DNA of 64,000 bases from the NCBI RefSeq assembly GCF_042651565.1, contig NZ_JBHSDF010000003.1; one strand, 5' to 3'. Both the position numbers and the translations under genes were made by a program. This document shows, piece by piece, positions 23,951-33,074 of the stretch. The DNA is from Salinispirillum marinum. GTDB lineage: Bacteria; Pseudomonadota; Gammaproteobacteria; Pseudomonadales; Natronospirillaceae. The notes below the pieces were generated by a model. It was not told where the DNA came from. It did no database searches and saw nothing but the letters and a program-made list of their open reading frames with translations. Within the stretch, counting starts at the first letter, position 1, and the number at the start of each line of letters is the position of its first letter.

Positions 23951-24487
23951 ATGGCAGAAATCAGCACGTTAGCACGTCCCTACGCGAAAGCGGCGTTTGA
24001 TGTTGCCAAGGCAAATGGTGAATTGAGTGGGTGGTCCGCCATGCTGCGTTCTTTAGCGAGCGTAGCGGCCCTGCCCGCTGTACAGGCACTGGTCAATCAC
24101 GTCAGCCTAACGACCGATAAAAAGGTCGAACAACTGAAGTCGTTGTGTCAGGAAAATATGGTTAAGAGTGGTGAAAATCTGCTCGTCACCATGGCTGAAA
24201 ATAGCCGTTTAAGCCTGTTACCAGAAGTCTTTGAGCAATTCGAAACGCTGCGTTTGGCGGAAGAACAAACCGCCGATGTGGTCATATCTACTGCGTTCGC
24301 GTTGTCCGATGCACAGTTAAACACCCTGTCAGATAAACTTGCCAAGAAACTGGGCCGTCAGGTTCAGGTATCGACAGAACTCGATCCGTCGCTTAAAGGC
24401 GGTGTCATCATTCGTTACGGCGATACGGTGATTGACGGTTCTGTACGTGGTCGTTTGGTCAAGCTGGCAGAAGCGATGAATTCCTAA
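23951..24487 (+). CDS. atpH: F0F1 ATP synthase subunit delta
   Basis: 178 residues. It links the b-subunit stalk to the top of the alpha3-beta3 head. The N-terminal ARPYAKAAFDVAK is the family start, and the C-terminal DPSLKGGVIIRYGDTVIDGSVRGRL is the diagnostic ending. It begins 12 bases after atpF and ends 14 bases before atpA. Confidence 0.96.
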   Translation: MAEISTLARPYAKAAFDVAKANGELSGWSAMLRSLASVAALPAVQALVNHVSLTTDKKVEQLKSLCQENMVKSGENLLVTMAENSRLSLLPEVFEQFETLRLAEEQTADVVISTAFALSDAQLNTLSDKLAKKLGRQVQVSTELDPSLKGGVIIRYGDTVIDGSVRGRLVKLAEAMNS

Positions 24488-24501
24488 TTGAGGGAAATAG
24501 C

Positions 24502-26043
24502 ATGCAGCAACTGAATCCTTCAGAAATCAGTGAAGTGATCAAGAAGCGCATTGAGGGTCTCAATGTCTCTTCTGAAGCAAAAAATGAAGGCACGATCGTG
24601 TCGGTATCGGACGGTATCGTTCGTATCCACGGCCTTGCCGATGTAATGTACGGCGAAATGATCGCCTTTGATGGTGGCCTATACGGCATGGCACTGAACT
24701 TGGAGCGTGACTCCGTCGGTGCCGTTGTACTGGGCGACTATAAAGGTTTGGCCGAAGGTCAAAAATGCCAGTGCACCGGTCGTATCCTTGAAGTACCCGT
24801 TGGCCCTGGTTTGATGGGTCGCGTTCTGGATGCATTGGGTAACCCAATTGATGGCAAAGGCCCAGTGGATGCCGCAGGCACCGACGCTATTGAAAAAGTA
24901 GCGCCTGGTGTTATTGCGCGTCAATCGGTCGATCAGCCGTTGCAAACCGGTTATAAAGCCGTAGACGCCATGGTGCCAATCGGCCGTGGTCAGCGTGAGC
25001 TCATCATCGGTGACCGTCAGACGGGTAAAACCGCCATGGCGATCGATGCCATCATTGCGCAAAAAGAAACCGGCGTTAAATGCGTTTACGTTGCCGTTGG
25101 TCAGAAGCAATCGACCATCGCCAACGTCGTGCGTAAGCTGGAAGAGCATGATGCATTGAAGCACACCATCATCGTGGCCGCTTCAGCTTCTATGCCTGCA
25201 TCCATGCAGTTCTTAGCACCTTACGCTGGCTGCACCATGGGTGAATACTTCCGTGATCGCGGCGAAGATGCGTTGATCGTATACGATGACCTGTCCAAGC
25301 AGGCTGTTGCATACCGTCAAATCTCCTTGCTCTTGCGTCGTCCGCCCGGTCGTGAAGCCTATCCTGGTGACGTATTCTACCTGCACTCGCGTTTGCTGGA
25401 GCGTGCTTCACGCGTGAACGCGGAAGAAGTTGAAAAACTGACCAACGGCGAAGTGAAAGGCAAAACCGGTTCTTTGACCGCTCTGCCGATCATCGAAACC
25501 CAAGGTGGTGACGTATCGGCGTTCGTTCCAACGAACGTAATTTCGATCACCGACGGTCAGATCTTCCTCGAAACCAACCTGTTCAACTCCGGTATTCGTC
25601 CGGCTATGAACGCGGGTATTTCGGTATCGCGGGTAGGTGGTGCAGCGCAAACCAAGATTGTTAAAAAACTGTCCGGTGGTATTCGTACCGCGTTGGCACA
25701 GTACCGCGAGCTTGCCGCTTTCTCGCAGTTCGCATCGGATCTGGACGAAGCAACCCGTGCTCAGTTAGATCACGGTGAGCGTGTAACCGAGCTGATGAAG
25801 CAAGGCCAATACGCACCGCTGTCAATCGCTCATATGGCCGTGTCCATTTTTGCGGCGAACGAGGGTTACCTCAAAGACGTCGCTGTTGCAGACATAGGTT
25901 CATTCGAGGCTGACTTGCACAAATTCATGGACGCGGAATACGCCGATTTGATGAAAGACATCGTTGCCACCGGCAAATACGATGACAGCATCGAAAAAGC
26001 ATTCCGTGAAGCCATCGAAAAGTTCAAGGCATCTCGTTCCTGA
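24502..26043 (+). CDS. atpA: F0F1 ATP synthase subunit alpha
   Basis: 513 residues, identical to the E. coli length. The non-catalytic nucleotide site has the P-loop GDRQTGKTAMA, and the family signature PAMNAGISVSRVGGAAQ is intact, including the Arg that reaches the catalytic site of beta. It forms the hexameric head with beta. A 58-base gap with a hairpin separates it from atpG. Confidence 0.98.
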   Translation: MQQLNPSEISEVIKKRIEGLNVSSEAKNEGTIVSVSDGIVRIHGLADVMYGEMIAFDGGLYGMALNLERDSVGAVVLGDYKGLAEGQKCQCTGRILEVPVGPGLMGRVLDALGNPIDGKGPVDAAGTDAIEKVAPGVIARQSVDQPLQTGYKAVDAMVPIGRGQRELIIGDRQTGKTAMAIDAIIAQKETGVKCVYVAVGQKQSTIANVVRKLEEHDALKHTIIVAASASMPASMQFLAPYAGCTMGEYFRDRGEDALIVYDDLSKQAVAYRQISLLLRRPPGREAYPGDVFYLHSRLLERASRVNAEEVEKLTNGEVKGKTGSLTALPIIETQGGDVSAFVPTNVISITDGQIFLETNLFNSGIRPAMNAGISVSRVGGAAQTKIVKKLSGGIRTALAQYRELAAFSQFASDLDEATRAQLDHGERVTELMKQGQYAPLSIAHMAVSIFAANEGYLKDVAVADIGSFEADLHKFMDAEYADLMKDIVATGKYDDSIEKAFREAIEKFKASRS

Positions 26044-26050
26044 TCAACGT

Positions 26051-26080
26051 TGAACAGGTCATCCACGGATGCCCTGTTCA
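26051..26080 (+). other. Intercistronic hairpin between atpA and atpG
   Basis: The outer stem TGAACAGG at 26051-26058 pairs with CCTGTTCA at 26073-26080. Inside it CATC and GATG pair around a CACG loop, with one mismatch between the two stems. It starts seven bases after the atpA stop and lacks a T-run. Confidence 0.6.
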
Positions 26081-26101
26081 GCACAGTGAGAGGCGATAAT
26101 T

Positions 26102-26971
26102 ATGGCAGCCGGAAAAGAGATACGTACCAAAATTGGGAGCATCAAGAACACGCAGAAAATCACTTCCGCGATGGAGATGGTGTCTGCGAGTAAGATGCGC
26201 AAAGCCCAGGACCGGATGCAAGCCACCAAGCCGTATACTGAAAAAGTACGGTTAGTCATCGGCCACATTGCGAATTCGGATACCGACTACGACTACACGC
26301 ACCCCTATATGGAAGAGCGTGAAATAAAAAACGTAGGTTATATCGTGGTATCGACGGATCGTGGATTGTGCGGCGGTTTGAACGCGAACATGTTCAAAGC
26401 GGTGCTCAAGTCGATTTCTGACTGGAAAGGTCAAGCTGTCGGCGTTGAGGTGTGCACCATCGGGAACAAGGGCGCGGGTTTCATCCGTAAAATCGGATTG
26501 AAGATCGCTGCTGCGACGAGCTCGTTAGGTGACAAGCCTGAAGTCAAAGATGTTATTGGCTCTGTGCAAGTCATGCTGCAAAAGTACAACAAGGGTGAGA
26601 TCGATCGCCTATATGTGGTGTACAACGAGTTCATCAATACCATGACGCAAACGCCGGTGGTTGAGCAAATGCTGCCATTGGTGGCGGCTGAAGACGACAC
26701 CGCGAAACGTGACATTTGGGAATACATCTACGAGCCAACAGCAAAGAGTTTGTTGGACGGGTTGTTCTCACGTTACGTCGAGTCCTTGGTGTACCAGGCT
26801 GTAGTGGAAAACTTGGCTTGCGAGCAGGCCGCTCGAATGTTGGCAATGAAGAACGCGACAGACAATGCGGGCACACTGATGGATGAGCTGAAGTTGGAAT
26901 ACAACAAAGCCCGTCAGGCCAGCATTACGCAGGAATTGTCGGAAATCGTAAGCGGCGCCATGGCGGTTTAA
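26102..26971 (+). CDS. atpG: F0F1 ATP synthase subunit gamma
   Basis: 289 residues. This is the central rotating shaft. The N-terminal KEIRTKIGSIKNTQKITSAM and the C-terminal YNKARQASITQELSEIVSGA, the two helices forming the coiled coil inside the head, are both intact; STDRGLCGGLNAN is the family motif in the middle. It ends 31 bases before atpD. Confidence 0.97.
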   Translation: MAAGKEIRTKIGSIKNTQKITSAMEMVSASKMRKAQDRMQATKPYTEKVRLVIGHIANSDTDYDYTHPYMEEREIKNVGYIVVSTDRGLCGGLNANMFKAVLKSISDWKGQAVGVEVCTIGNKGAGFIRKIGLKIAAATSSLGDKPEVKDVIGSVQVMLQKYNKGEIDRLYVVYNEFINTMTQTPVVEQMLPLVAAEDDTAKRDIWEYIYEPTAKSLLDGLFSRYVESLVYQAVVENLACEQAARMLAMKNATDNAGTLMDELKLEYNKARQASITQELSEIVSGAMAV

Positions 26972-27002
26972 GCAGGCGATCTTGAATTGAGAGGAAATAC
27001 TA

Positions 27003-28409
27003 ATGAGTAGCGGAAAGATCGTACAGATCATCGGCGCTGTAGTAGACGTGGAATTCCCACGTGACTCCGTGCCTAAAGTGTATGACGCGCTGACCGTGGC
27101 AGGTAAAGACCTGACCTTGGAAGTTCAGCAACAGCTGGGCGACGGCGTGGTGCGTACCATCGCCATGGGTGCCTCAGAAGGCTTAACCCGTGGTTTGAAC
27201 GTCGACAATACCAACGGTCCTATCATGGTGCCGGTAGGTGTTGAAACATTGGGTCGGATCATGGACGTGTTGGGTAACCCCATCGACGAACGTGGTCCTA
27301 TCGGTGAAAAAGATCGCATGTCGATCCACCGTGATGCACCGACCTATGCCGAGCAAGCGCAAAGCCAAGAGATCCTGGAAACAGGTATTAAGGTAATCGA
27401 CTTGATCTGCCCGTTTGCGAAAGGTGGTAAGGTTGGTTTGTTCGGTGGTGCGGGTGTTGGTAAAACCGTAAACATGCTGGAACTGATCAACAACATCGCC
27501 AAAGAACACTCCGGTTTGTCCGTGTTTGCCGGTGTAGGTGAGCGGACGCGTGAAGGTAACGACTTCTATCATGAAATGTCGGAAGCTGGCGTAATCCAGT
27601 TGCAGAACCTACCTGAGTCGAAAGTTGCGATGGTATACGGCCAGATGAACGAGCCACCGGGTAACCGTTTGCGCGTTGCACTGACCGGTTTGACCATGGC
27701 GGAAAAATTCCGTGATGAAGGCCGTGACGTATTGTTCTTCGTGGACAACATCTATCGTTATACCTTGGCCGGTACAGAAGTATCAGCACTGCTGGGTCGT
27801 ATGCCTTCTGCGGTAGGTTATCAGCCAACGCTGGCGGAAGAGATGGGTGCGCTGCAAGAGCGTATCACCTCAACCAAAACAGGTTCGATCACCTCTGTGC
27901 AAGCAGTATACGTACCTGCGGATGACTTGACCGACCCATCGCCTGCTACCACGTTCGCCCACTTGGATGCGACCGTTGTACTGAGCCGTGATATCGCTGC
28001 TTTGGGTATTTACCCAGCGGTAGATCCATTGGATTCTACGTCACGTCAGCTTGATCCTTTGGTAATCGGCCGTGAGCACTACGAAGTAGCGCGTGACACG
28101 CAGCAAGTATTGCAGCGTTATAACGAGCTGAAAGACATCATTGCGATTCTGGGTATGGACGAATTGTCCGACGAGGATAAGCAAGTGGTGGCGCGGGCTC
28201 GTAAGATCCAGCGTTTCTTGTCACAGCCGTTCCACGTGGCAGAAATCTTCACCGGTGCGCCTGGCAAATACGTTTCCCTGAAAGACACCATCAGTGGTTT
28301 CCAGGGCATTCTGGATGGTAACTACGACCACATTCCTGAGCAATTCTTCTACATGAAGGGTACGATTCAAGAAGTGATCGAAGGCTACGAAGCCAGCAAG
28401 GCCAAATAA
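27003..28409 (+). CDS. atpD: F0F1 ATP synthase subunit beta (catalytic)
   Basis: 468 residues. Catalytic P-loop GGAGVGKTVNM, the catalytic Glu in GERTREGNDFYHEM, Walker B in LFFVDNIYRYT and the DELSDED-type loop (MDELSDEDKQ) near the end are all intact. It makes ATP at the alpha-beta interface as gamma rotates. A GAGGAAATACTA leader gives a good ribosome-binding site. The 67-base gap to atpC contains a long wobble-paired hairpin. Confidence 0.98.
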   Translation: MSSGKIVQIIGAVVDVEFPRDSVPKVYDALTVAGKDLTLEVQQQLGDGVVRTIAMGASEGLTRGLNVDNTNGPIMVPVGVETLGRIMDVLGNPIDERGPIGEKDRMSIHRDAPTYAEQAQSQEILETGIKVIDLICPFAKGGKVGLFGGAGVGKTVNMLELINNIAKEHSGLSVFAGVGERTREGNDFYHEMSEAGVIQLQNLPESKVAMVYGQMNEPPGNRLRVALTGLTMAEKFRDEGRDVLFFVDNIYRYTLAGTEVSALLGRMPSAVGYQPTLAEEMGALQERITSTKTGSITSVQAVYVPADDLTDPSPATTFAHLDATVVLSRDIAALGIYPAVDPLDSTSRQLDPLVIGREHYEVARDTQQVLQRYNELKDIIAILGMDELSDEDKQVVARARKIQRFLSQPFHVAEIFTGAPGKYVSLKDTISGFQGILDGNYDHIPEQFFYMKGTIQEVIEGYEASKAK

Positions 28410-28415
28410 TGAATT

Positions 28416-28448
28416 CCGGTGTCGTTGATTTTGTATCGACGGCACTGG
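28416..28448 (+). other. Intercistronic hairpin between atpD and atpC
   Basis: CCGGTGTCGTTGAT at 28416-28429 can pair along its full 14 bases with ATCGACGGCACTGG at 28435-28448 around a five-base loop; the three non-Watson-Crick positions are all G-U pairs in RNA, so the fold fits RNA better than DNA. It starts six bases after the atpD stop. Confidence 0.6.
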
Positions 28449-28476
28449 CTTTCAGTGATCCCTTAGGGAGTGAAAG

Positions 28477-28899
28477 ATGGCAATGACAGTACATTGCGAT
28501 ATCGTCAGCGCTGAAGGCAAGATCTTTTCTGGCTTGGTTGAATTCCTAGTGGCCAGTGGTTCGATGGGTGAATTAGGTATATTGCCGAATCACGCACCAC
28601 TACTGACTACATTGGAACCAGGCTATATCAAGATCACCCGTCAAGGTGGCAAAGAAGAAATGATGTACGTGTCCGGTGGCTTCTTAGAAGTGCAACCGAA
28701 CCTGCTCACCATTCTTGCCGATACCGTGACTCGGGCCGATGATATCGATCAAGCGGCTGCCGAAAAAGCGGCGGAAGAAGCGAAGAAAGAAATGGAACAC
28801 CTCGTTGGTGATCCAGATTACGCCTACGCAGCGGCACGTTTGGCGGAAGCCATGGCGCAGTTGCGCGTGTTGGAAGCGATGCGTCGCCGACGCAAGTAA
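28477..28899 (+). CDS. atpC: F0F1 ATP synthase subunit epsilon
   Basis: 140 residues, last gene of the atp operon. The N-terminal beta-sandwich (MTVHCDIVSAEGKIFSG, GELGILPNHAPLLT) contacts the c-ring and gamma, and the C-terminal two-helix domain (AAARLAEAMAQLRVLEAMRR) can inhibit ATP hydrolysis. RBS TTAGGGAG lies upstream. A strong terminator follows 27 bases after the stop. Confidence 0.96.
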   Translation: MAMTVHCDIVSAEGKIFSGLVEFLVASGSMGELGILPNHAPLLTTLEPGYIKITRQGGKEEMMYVSGGFLEVQPNLLTILADTVTRADDIDQAAAEKAAEEAKKEMEHLVGDPDYAYAAARLAEAMAQLRVLEAMRRRRK

Positions 28900-28926
28900 G
28901 GCCCAGCCACACGAAAGGCAACAAAG

Positions 28927-28951
28927 AAGCGACCTCCGGGTCGCTTTTTTT
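28927..28951 (+). terminator. Rho-independent terminator of the atp operon
   Basis: AAGCGACC at 28927-28934 and GGTCGCTT at 28939-28946 form an eight-base stem with a four-base loop, and the right arm runs into a seven-base T tract. It is 27 bases after the atpC stop, so it ends the nine-gene operon before glmU. Confidence 0.92.
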
Positions 28952-29074
28952 ATGGGCTCCATTTTATGCGTACCGGAATTTAATGGAAAAATGCAAAGTC
29001 AGGAAATAATTGACAAATAAAGGGCTATAAATGTCATTCAATAGGCTTAGAATGGCACCATTGAATGGAGAAGA

Positions 29075-30439
29075 ATGGAAATGTCAGTACATATTGTCAT
29101 TTTGGCTGCAGGCCAAGGGACTCGCATGAAGTCCGCACTGCCCAAAGTTTTACACCCCATTGCGGGCAAGCCCATGGTTCAGCATGTGGTCGATGTAGCA
29201 CGTACCTTAGGCGAAGCAATTACCCTCGTGGTCGGCCATGGTGCCGATGCGGTAAAGGCACAGTTTGCCGGGCAGTCCGTACACTTTGTCACCCAGCATG
29301 AACAGCTGGGTACCGGTCATGCTGTGGCGCAAGCCTTGCCGCATATACAAGCAAGCGACCGTGTTCTGGTGTTGTATGCCGACGTACCGCTCTTGCAGCA
29401 TCACGTTCTTTTACCCATGGTCGCGGCGGAGCACCATCAAGCCCTGACGATTCTCACCGCACAATTGGACGACCCGACCGGCTATGGCCGTATTGTCCGC
29501 CAAGGCGAGCACATTCAAGCCATCGTAGAACAAAAGGACGCGACAGCAGAGCAGCTGGCGATCAGCGAAGTTAATACTGGCATCATGGCAATGACCGGTG
29601 AACACCTGCACCGTTGGTTGCCGAAATTGGGTAACAACAATGCCCAAGGGGAATATTACCTGACCGATTTGGTCGCTATGGCCGTGGCCGATGATGTGCC
29701 CGTGAATGCTGTTAAGGCGCAGGATGTTATCAGTACACAAGGCGTGAATAATCGCGTGCAACTGGCAGAATTAGAACGAGAATATCAACGTCGGCAGGCC
29801 GAAGCCTTGATGTTGGCGGGTGTAACTGTTCTTGACCCGCAGCGCCTAGATATTCGGGGCACCGTCAGCAGCGGGCAAGATACGCTGATCGATGTCAACG
29901 TCATTTTAGAAAACGTCACCTTGGGCGCGAACGTCACCATCGGCGCAAATTGCATCTTACGCGATTGCCGCATTGGCGATGGCGCCGTGATTCTGGACAA
30001 CACACTGATCGAAGACGCCGACATCGGCTCGAATGCAAATGTCGGCCCCTTTGCTCGCATTCGCCCGGGCACCGTTCTGGAGGCCGGGGCTAAAGTCGGC
30101 AACTTTGTTGAAATCAAAAAAGCCCATATCGGCGCCGGTGCGAAAGTGAATCACCTCACCTACATTGGCGATGCTCGAATCGGTGCCAAAGCCAACATCG
30201 GTGCGGGGACCATCACCTGCAATTACGACGGGGTAAATAAATACATCACCGATATTGGCGCGGGCGCGTTCATTGGCTCCAACAGCACCTTGGTTGCCCC
30301 CGTGACAATAGGCGATGGTGGTTACATTGGCGCCGGTTCTGTGATCAGTAAAGATGCCCCCGCAGAGCAACTGACCCTGGCGCGTTCACGCCAAGTCACG
30401 ATCGCTAAATGGCAGCGCCCAAGTAAGAAGGAATCCTGA
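29075..30439 (+). CDS. glmU: Bifunctional UDP-GlcNAc pyrophosphorylase / glucosamine-1-phosphate N-acetyltransferase
   Basis: 454 residues. It acetylates GlcN-1-P and then transfers UMP to make UDP-GlcNAc for peptidoglycan and LPS. The N-terminal uridyltransferase domain has LAAGQGTRMKSALPKVL, QHEQLGTGHAV and YADVPLL; the C-terminal half is a left-handed beta-helix of hexapeptide repeats with KVGNFVEIKKA and TITCNYDGVNKY of the acetyltransferase site. Start is uncertain by two codons: ATG at 29075 or ATG at 29081, both behind the GGAG at 29067-29070. Placed between atp and glmS, as in many gammaproteobacteria. Confidence 0.96.
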   Translation: MEMSVHIVILAAGQGTRMKSALPKVLHPIAGKPMVQHVVDVARTLGEAITLVVGHGADAVKAQFAGQSVHFVTQHEQLGTGHAVAQALPHIQASDRVLVLYADVPLLQHHVLLPMVAAEHHQALTILTAQLDDPTGYGRIVRQGEHIQAIVEQKDATAEQLAISEVNTGIMAMTGEHLHRWLPKLGNNNAQGEYYLTDLVAMAVADDVPVNAVKAQDVISTQGVNNRVQLAELEREYQRRQAEALMLAGVTVLDPQRLDIRGTVSSGQDTLIDVNVILENVTLGANVTIGANCILRDCRIGDGAVILDNTLIEDADIGSNANVGPFARIRPGTVLEAGAKVGNFVEIKKAHIGAGAKVNHLTYIGDARIGAKANIGAGTITCNYDGVNKYITDIGAGAFIGSNSTLVAPVTIGDGGYIGAGSVISKDAPAEQLTLARSRQVTIAKWQRPSKKES

Positions 30440-30442
30440 GCG

Positions 30443-31087
30443 GTGACAGGCCAAAATAGATTCAGCGCCGTATTGTTCGATTGCGACGGTGTGTTGGTGG
30501 ATTCCGAAACCATCGCCACACAGGCCCTGCATGCGTCATTGCAAGCTGTCGGTATCGAGATCACCGAACACGAGGTAGCAGAAACCTTTACCGGACATGC
30601 GTGGCCGCGTTGCATTGAGATCATCGAGGACATGTTGGGGCAGCCTATTCCTGCGCACTTTATGGCGCACAATCGACAGGAATTCGAACGCCTAATGCAT
30701 CAGTCCTTGGTGCCAATGGCTGGTGTTTCGGCGGTACTGGACGGATTGCATCTTCCATTTGCTGTCGTCACGAATTCGCGGACGCAAGAATTGGCAATGA
30801 AACTTGAAGTGAGTGGTTTAAGCCCGTTCTTTCCGCCAGAACGCCGTTTCGATGCCGAACGTATGGGCGTGGCTAAGCCAGACCCAGCAATTTATCAACG
30901 TGCGGCTCAGCACATGGGTGTGGACATTCAGCAGTGCTTGATCATTGAAGACAGCTATCCGGGCTTAACGGCCGGAAAAGCCAGTGGCGCAACCGTATGG
31001 GCTTACCGTCCCGCCGCCACCTCCGAACAAATTGAACGTTTGAACATAGACCTTATCTTTCATGACTGGTCAGCATGGCCGCTGTAA
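30443..31087 (+). CDS. HAD-superfamily phosphatase (YieH-like)
   Basis: 214 residues. The nucleophile motif I is LFDCDGVLVDSE, motif II the Thr in AVVTNSR, motif III the Lys in VAKPDPAIY and motif IV the acidic pair in LIIEDSYPGL, so it should be an active phosphohydrolase with a small alpha-helical cap. Layout resembles YieH and beta-phosphoglucomutase-like members; the substrate cannot be read from sequence. GTG start four bases after glmU, so it is probably cotranslated with it. Position between glmU and glmS makes a sugar-phosphate substrate plausible, by inference. Confidence 0.85.
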   Translation: MTGQNRFSAVLFDCDGVLVDSETIATQALHASLQAVGIEITEHEVAETFTGHAWPRCIEIIEDMLGQPIPAHFMAHNRQEFERLMHQSLVPMAGVSAVLDGLHLPFAVVTNSRTQELAMKLEVSGLSPFFPPERRFDAERMGVAKPDPAIYQRAAQHMGVDIQQCLIIEDSYPGLTAGKASGATVWAYRPAATSEQIERLNIDLIFHDWSAWPL

Positions 31088-31175
31088 GTTTTGCAGCACT
31101 CAATATTAACGCAGTAATACTGTCTAACCGTCTGGCGGGCACAAAAGCCACCGCATGGACGCAGGGAGAACACCG

Positions 31176-32996
31176 ATGTGTGGAATAGTTGGCGCCGTAG
31201 CGCAACGTGACATTGTAGAAATTTTGGTCGAAGGCTTACGCCGCTTGGAATACCGTGGCTATGACAGCGCCGGGGTAGCGGTTATGGAAGCCCATGGCGC
31301 TACTCAACAGACCAAGCGTTTGGGCAAAGTCGCCGAATTGGCCGACGCGTTAAAAGCGAACCCGCTGAGCGGCGGCACCGGCATTGCGCATACCCGTTGG
31401 GCCACGCACGGTGAACCCAGCGAAGTGAACGCTCACCCTCATGTCAGTGGCGACATTGTGGTGGTGCACAACGGTATCATCGAAAATCACCAGGTTTTAC
31501 GCAATGAACTGCGTGCCAAAGGCTATGAGTTTATTTCGCAAACCGACACCGAAGTCATCGCCCACCTCATCGCCGAGTTGCGCAAAGAGCACGACACCTT
31601 AGTGGAAGCGGTACAGGCCGCACGTAAACTGCTGCATGGCGCGTACGGTACAGCAGTGATGGACAGCCGCGAACCAGAAACGCTGGTCGTGGCTCGCTCT
31701 GGTGCGCCACTGGTCATTGGTTATGGCATTGGCGAGCACTTCGTCGCGTCCGATCAGCTTGCCCTGCTGCCTGTTACTCGTCGCTTCCAATTTTTGGAAG
31801 AAGGTGACGTGGCCGAAGTGAAACGCACTTCAGTACGAATTTTCGACGCTCAAGACAAACCGGTAGAGCGCGAAATTACTGAAAGCAATGTCACGCACGA
31901 TGCAGGTGATAAAGCCGGATATCGCCATTTCATGCTGAAAGAAATTCACGAACAGCCCGATAGCTTACGAGCCACATTGGAAGGACGTGTAACTGACGGG
32001 CGTGTGGTGGCTGAAGCGTTCGGCGCAGGCAGCATCGACATTCTAAGGCAAGTGCAGGCCGTACAAATCATCGCCTGCGGCACCTCGTATCACGCCGGTA
32101 TGGTGGCGCGTTATTGGTTTGAAGAAATTGCCGGTATTCCGTGCCAAGTCGAAATCGCTTCGGAATTCCGCTACCGCAAATCGGTGGTATTGCCCAACAG
32201 CCTGTTGGTGACCATTTCTCAATCGGGCGAAACCGCAGACACCTTAGCTGCGCTAAGGCTGGCAAAAGAGCTGGGTTACACCGCCTCGCTGACCATCTGT
32301 AATGCGCCCGGGTCCTCTTTGGTACGCGAGTCCGACCTCGCCTACATGATGCGCGCGGGCGTGGAAATTGGCGTAGCCTCAACCAAAGCCTTTACTGTTC
32401 AGCTCACAGGCTTGCTACTGCTCACCATGAGCATCGCGCAAGAACAAGGAAAGGACGTGAAAAGCGCCGTACAACTGCTGAACCAACTGCCCCGCTTGGT
32501 TGAGCGTGCGCTGAGCCTTTCGGACCAAATTGAAGCCTTGGCGGAAGACTTTGCACATAAACACCACGCATTATTCCTTGGCCGGGGTACTCAATACCCC
32601 ATCGCTATGGAAGGTGCGCTGAAGCTGAAAGAAATTTCCTACATCCACGCCGAAGCCTACGCTGCGGGTGAATTGAAACACGGCCCGTTGGCGCTGATCG
32701 ACGAAGACATGCCCGTTATCGTCGTCGCCCCGAACAACGACCTGCTGGAAAAACTGAAATCCAACATGGAAGAAGTGCGCGCGCGTGGTGGACAGCTTTA
32801 TGTGTTTGCGGATGAAAACGCCGAGATGGAATCTGAACCTGGCATTCAAGTCATTCCGATGCAATCGGTGCCGGATTTATTGGCCCCGGTTATCTACACC
32901 GTACCGCTGCAACTGCTGTCGTACTATGTTGCCTTGATTAAGGGTACTGATGTGGACCAGCCGAGGAATTTGGCCAAGAGCGTTACGGTCGAATAA
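31176..32996 (+). CDS. glmS: Glutamine-fructose-6-phosphate aminotransferase (isomerizing)
   Basis: 606 residues. The start is the ATG at 31176, giving MCGIVGAV, because the mature enzyme needs Cys1 as the glutaminase nucleophile; seven extra residues from an upstream ATG would bury it. RBS AGGGAG precedes it. The glutaminase domain has HTRWATHG and NGIIEN; two SIS sugar-isomerase domains follow (CGTSYHAG, ISQSGETADT, STKAFTVQ), ending in the diagnostic PRNLAKSVTVE. It makes glucosamine-6-phosphate, feeding GlmU through GlmM. Confidence 0.97.
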   Translation: MCGIVGAVAQRDIVEILVEGLRRLEYRGYDSAGVAVMEAHGATQQTKRLGKVAELADALKANPLSGGTGIAHTRWATHGEPSEVNAHPHVSGDIVVVHNGIIENHQVLRNELRAKGYEFISQTDTEVIAHLIAELRKEHDTLVEAVQAARKLLHGAYGTAVMDSREPETLVVARSGAPLVIGYGIGEHFVASDQLALLPVTRRFQFLEEGDVAEVKRTSVRIFDAQDKPVEREITESNVTHDAGDKAGYRHFMLKEIHEQPDSLRATLEGRVTDGRVVAEAFGAGSIDILRQVQAVQIIACGTSYHAGMVARYWFEEIAGIPCQVEIASEFRYRKSVVLPNSLLVTISQSGETADTLAALRLAKELGYTASLTICNAPGSSLVRESDLAYMMRAGVEIGVASTKAFTVQLTGLLLLTMSIAQEQGKDVKSAVQLLNQLPRLVERALSLSDQIEALAEDFAHKHHALFLGRGTQYPIAMEGALKLKEISYIHAEAYAAGELKHGPLALIDEDMPVIVVAPNNDLLEKLKSNMEEVRARGGQLYVFADENAEMESEPGIQVIPMQSVPDLLAPVIYTVPLQLLSYYVALIKGTDVDQPRNLAKSVTVE

Positions 32997-33012
32997 TTCG
33001 CTAGGAAAAGTC

Positions 33013-33050
33013 GGTGTTCAACCGGGGCATCCTCGCTCCGGTTGAACACC
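33013..33050. terminator. Hairpin terminator between convergent glmS and ABC permease genes
   Basis: GGTGTTCAACCGG at 33013-33025 and CCGGTTGAACACC at 33038-33050 form a perfect 13-base stem with a 12-base loop. It starts 16 bases after the glmS stop and 24 bases before the end of the convergent permease gene. T-rich stretches on either side are short, so it is called a bidirectional terminator on position. Confidence 0.75.
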
Positions 33051-33074
33051 AAGGTGTGTACTTCATTTTACGGC

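Noticed and set aside
28230..28246. parS-like sequence GTTCCACGTGG
   Set aside because: It differs from the ParB site consensus at about three of 16 positions and lies in the conserved FHVAE codons of atpD, so chance is the better explanation. CACGTG at 27058 is likewise inside atpD.
29010..29031. TTGACA and TATAAA ahead of glmU as a promoter
   Set aside because: The hexamers are only ten bases apart, which does not fit sigma-70 spacing; a glmU promoter is likely in this gap but could not be placed.
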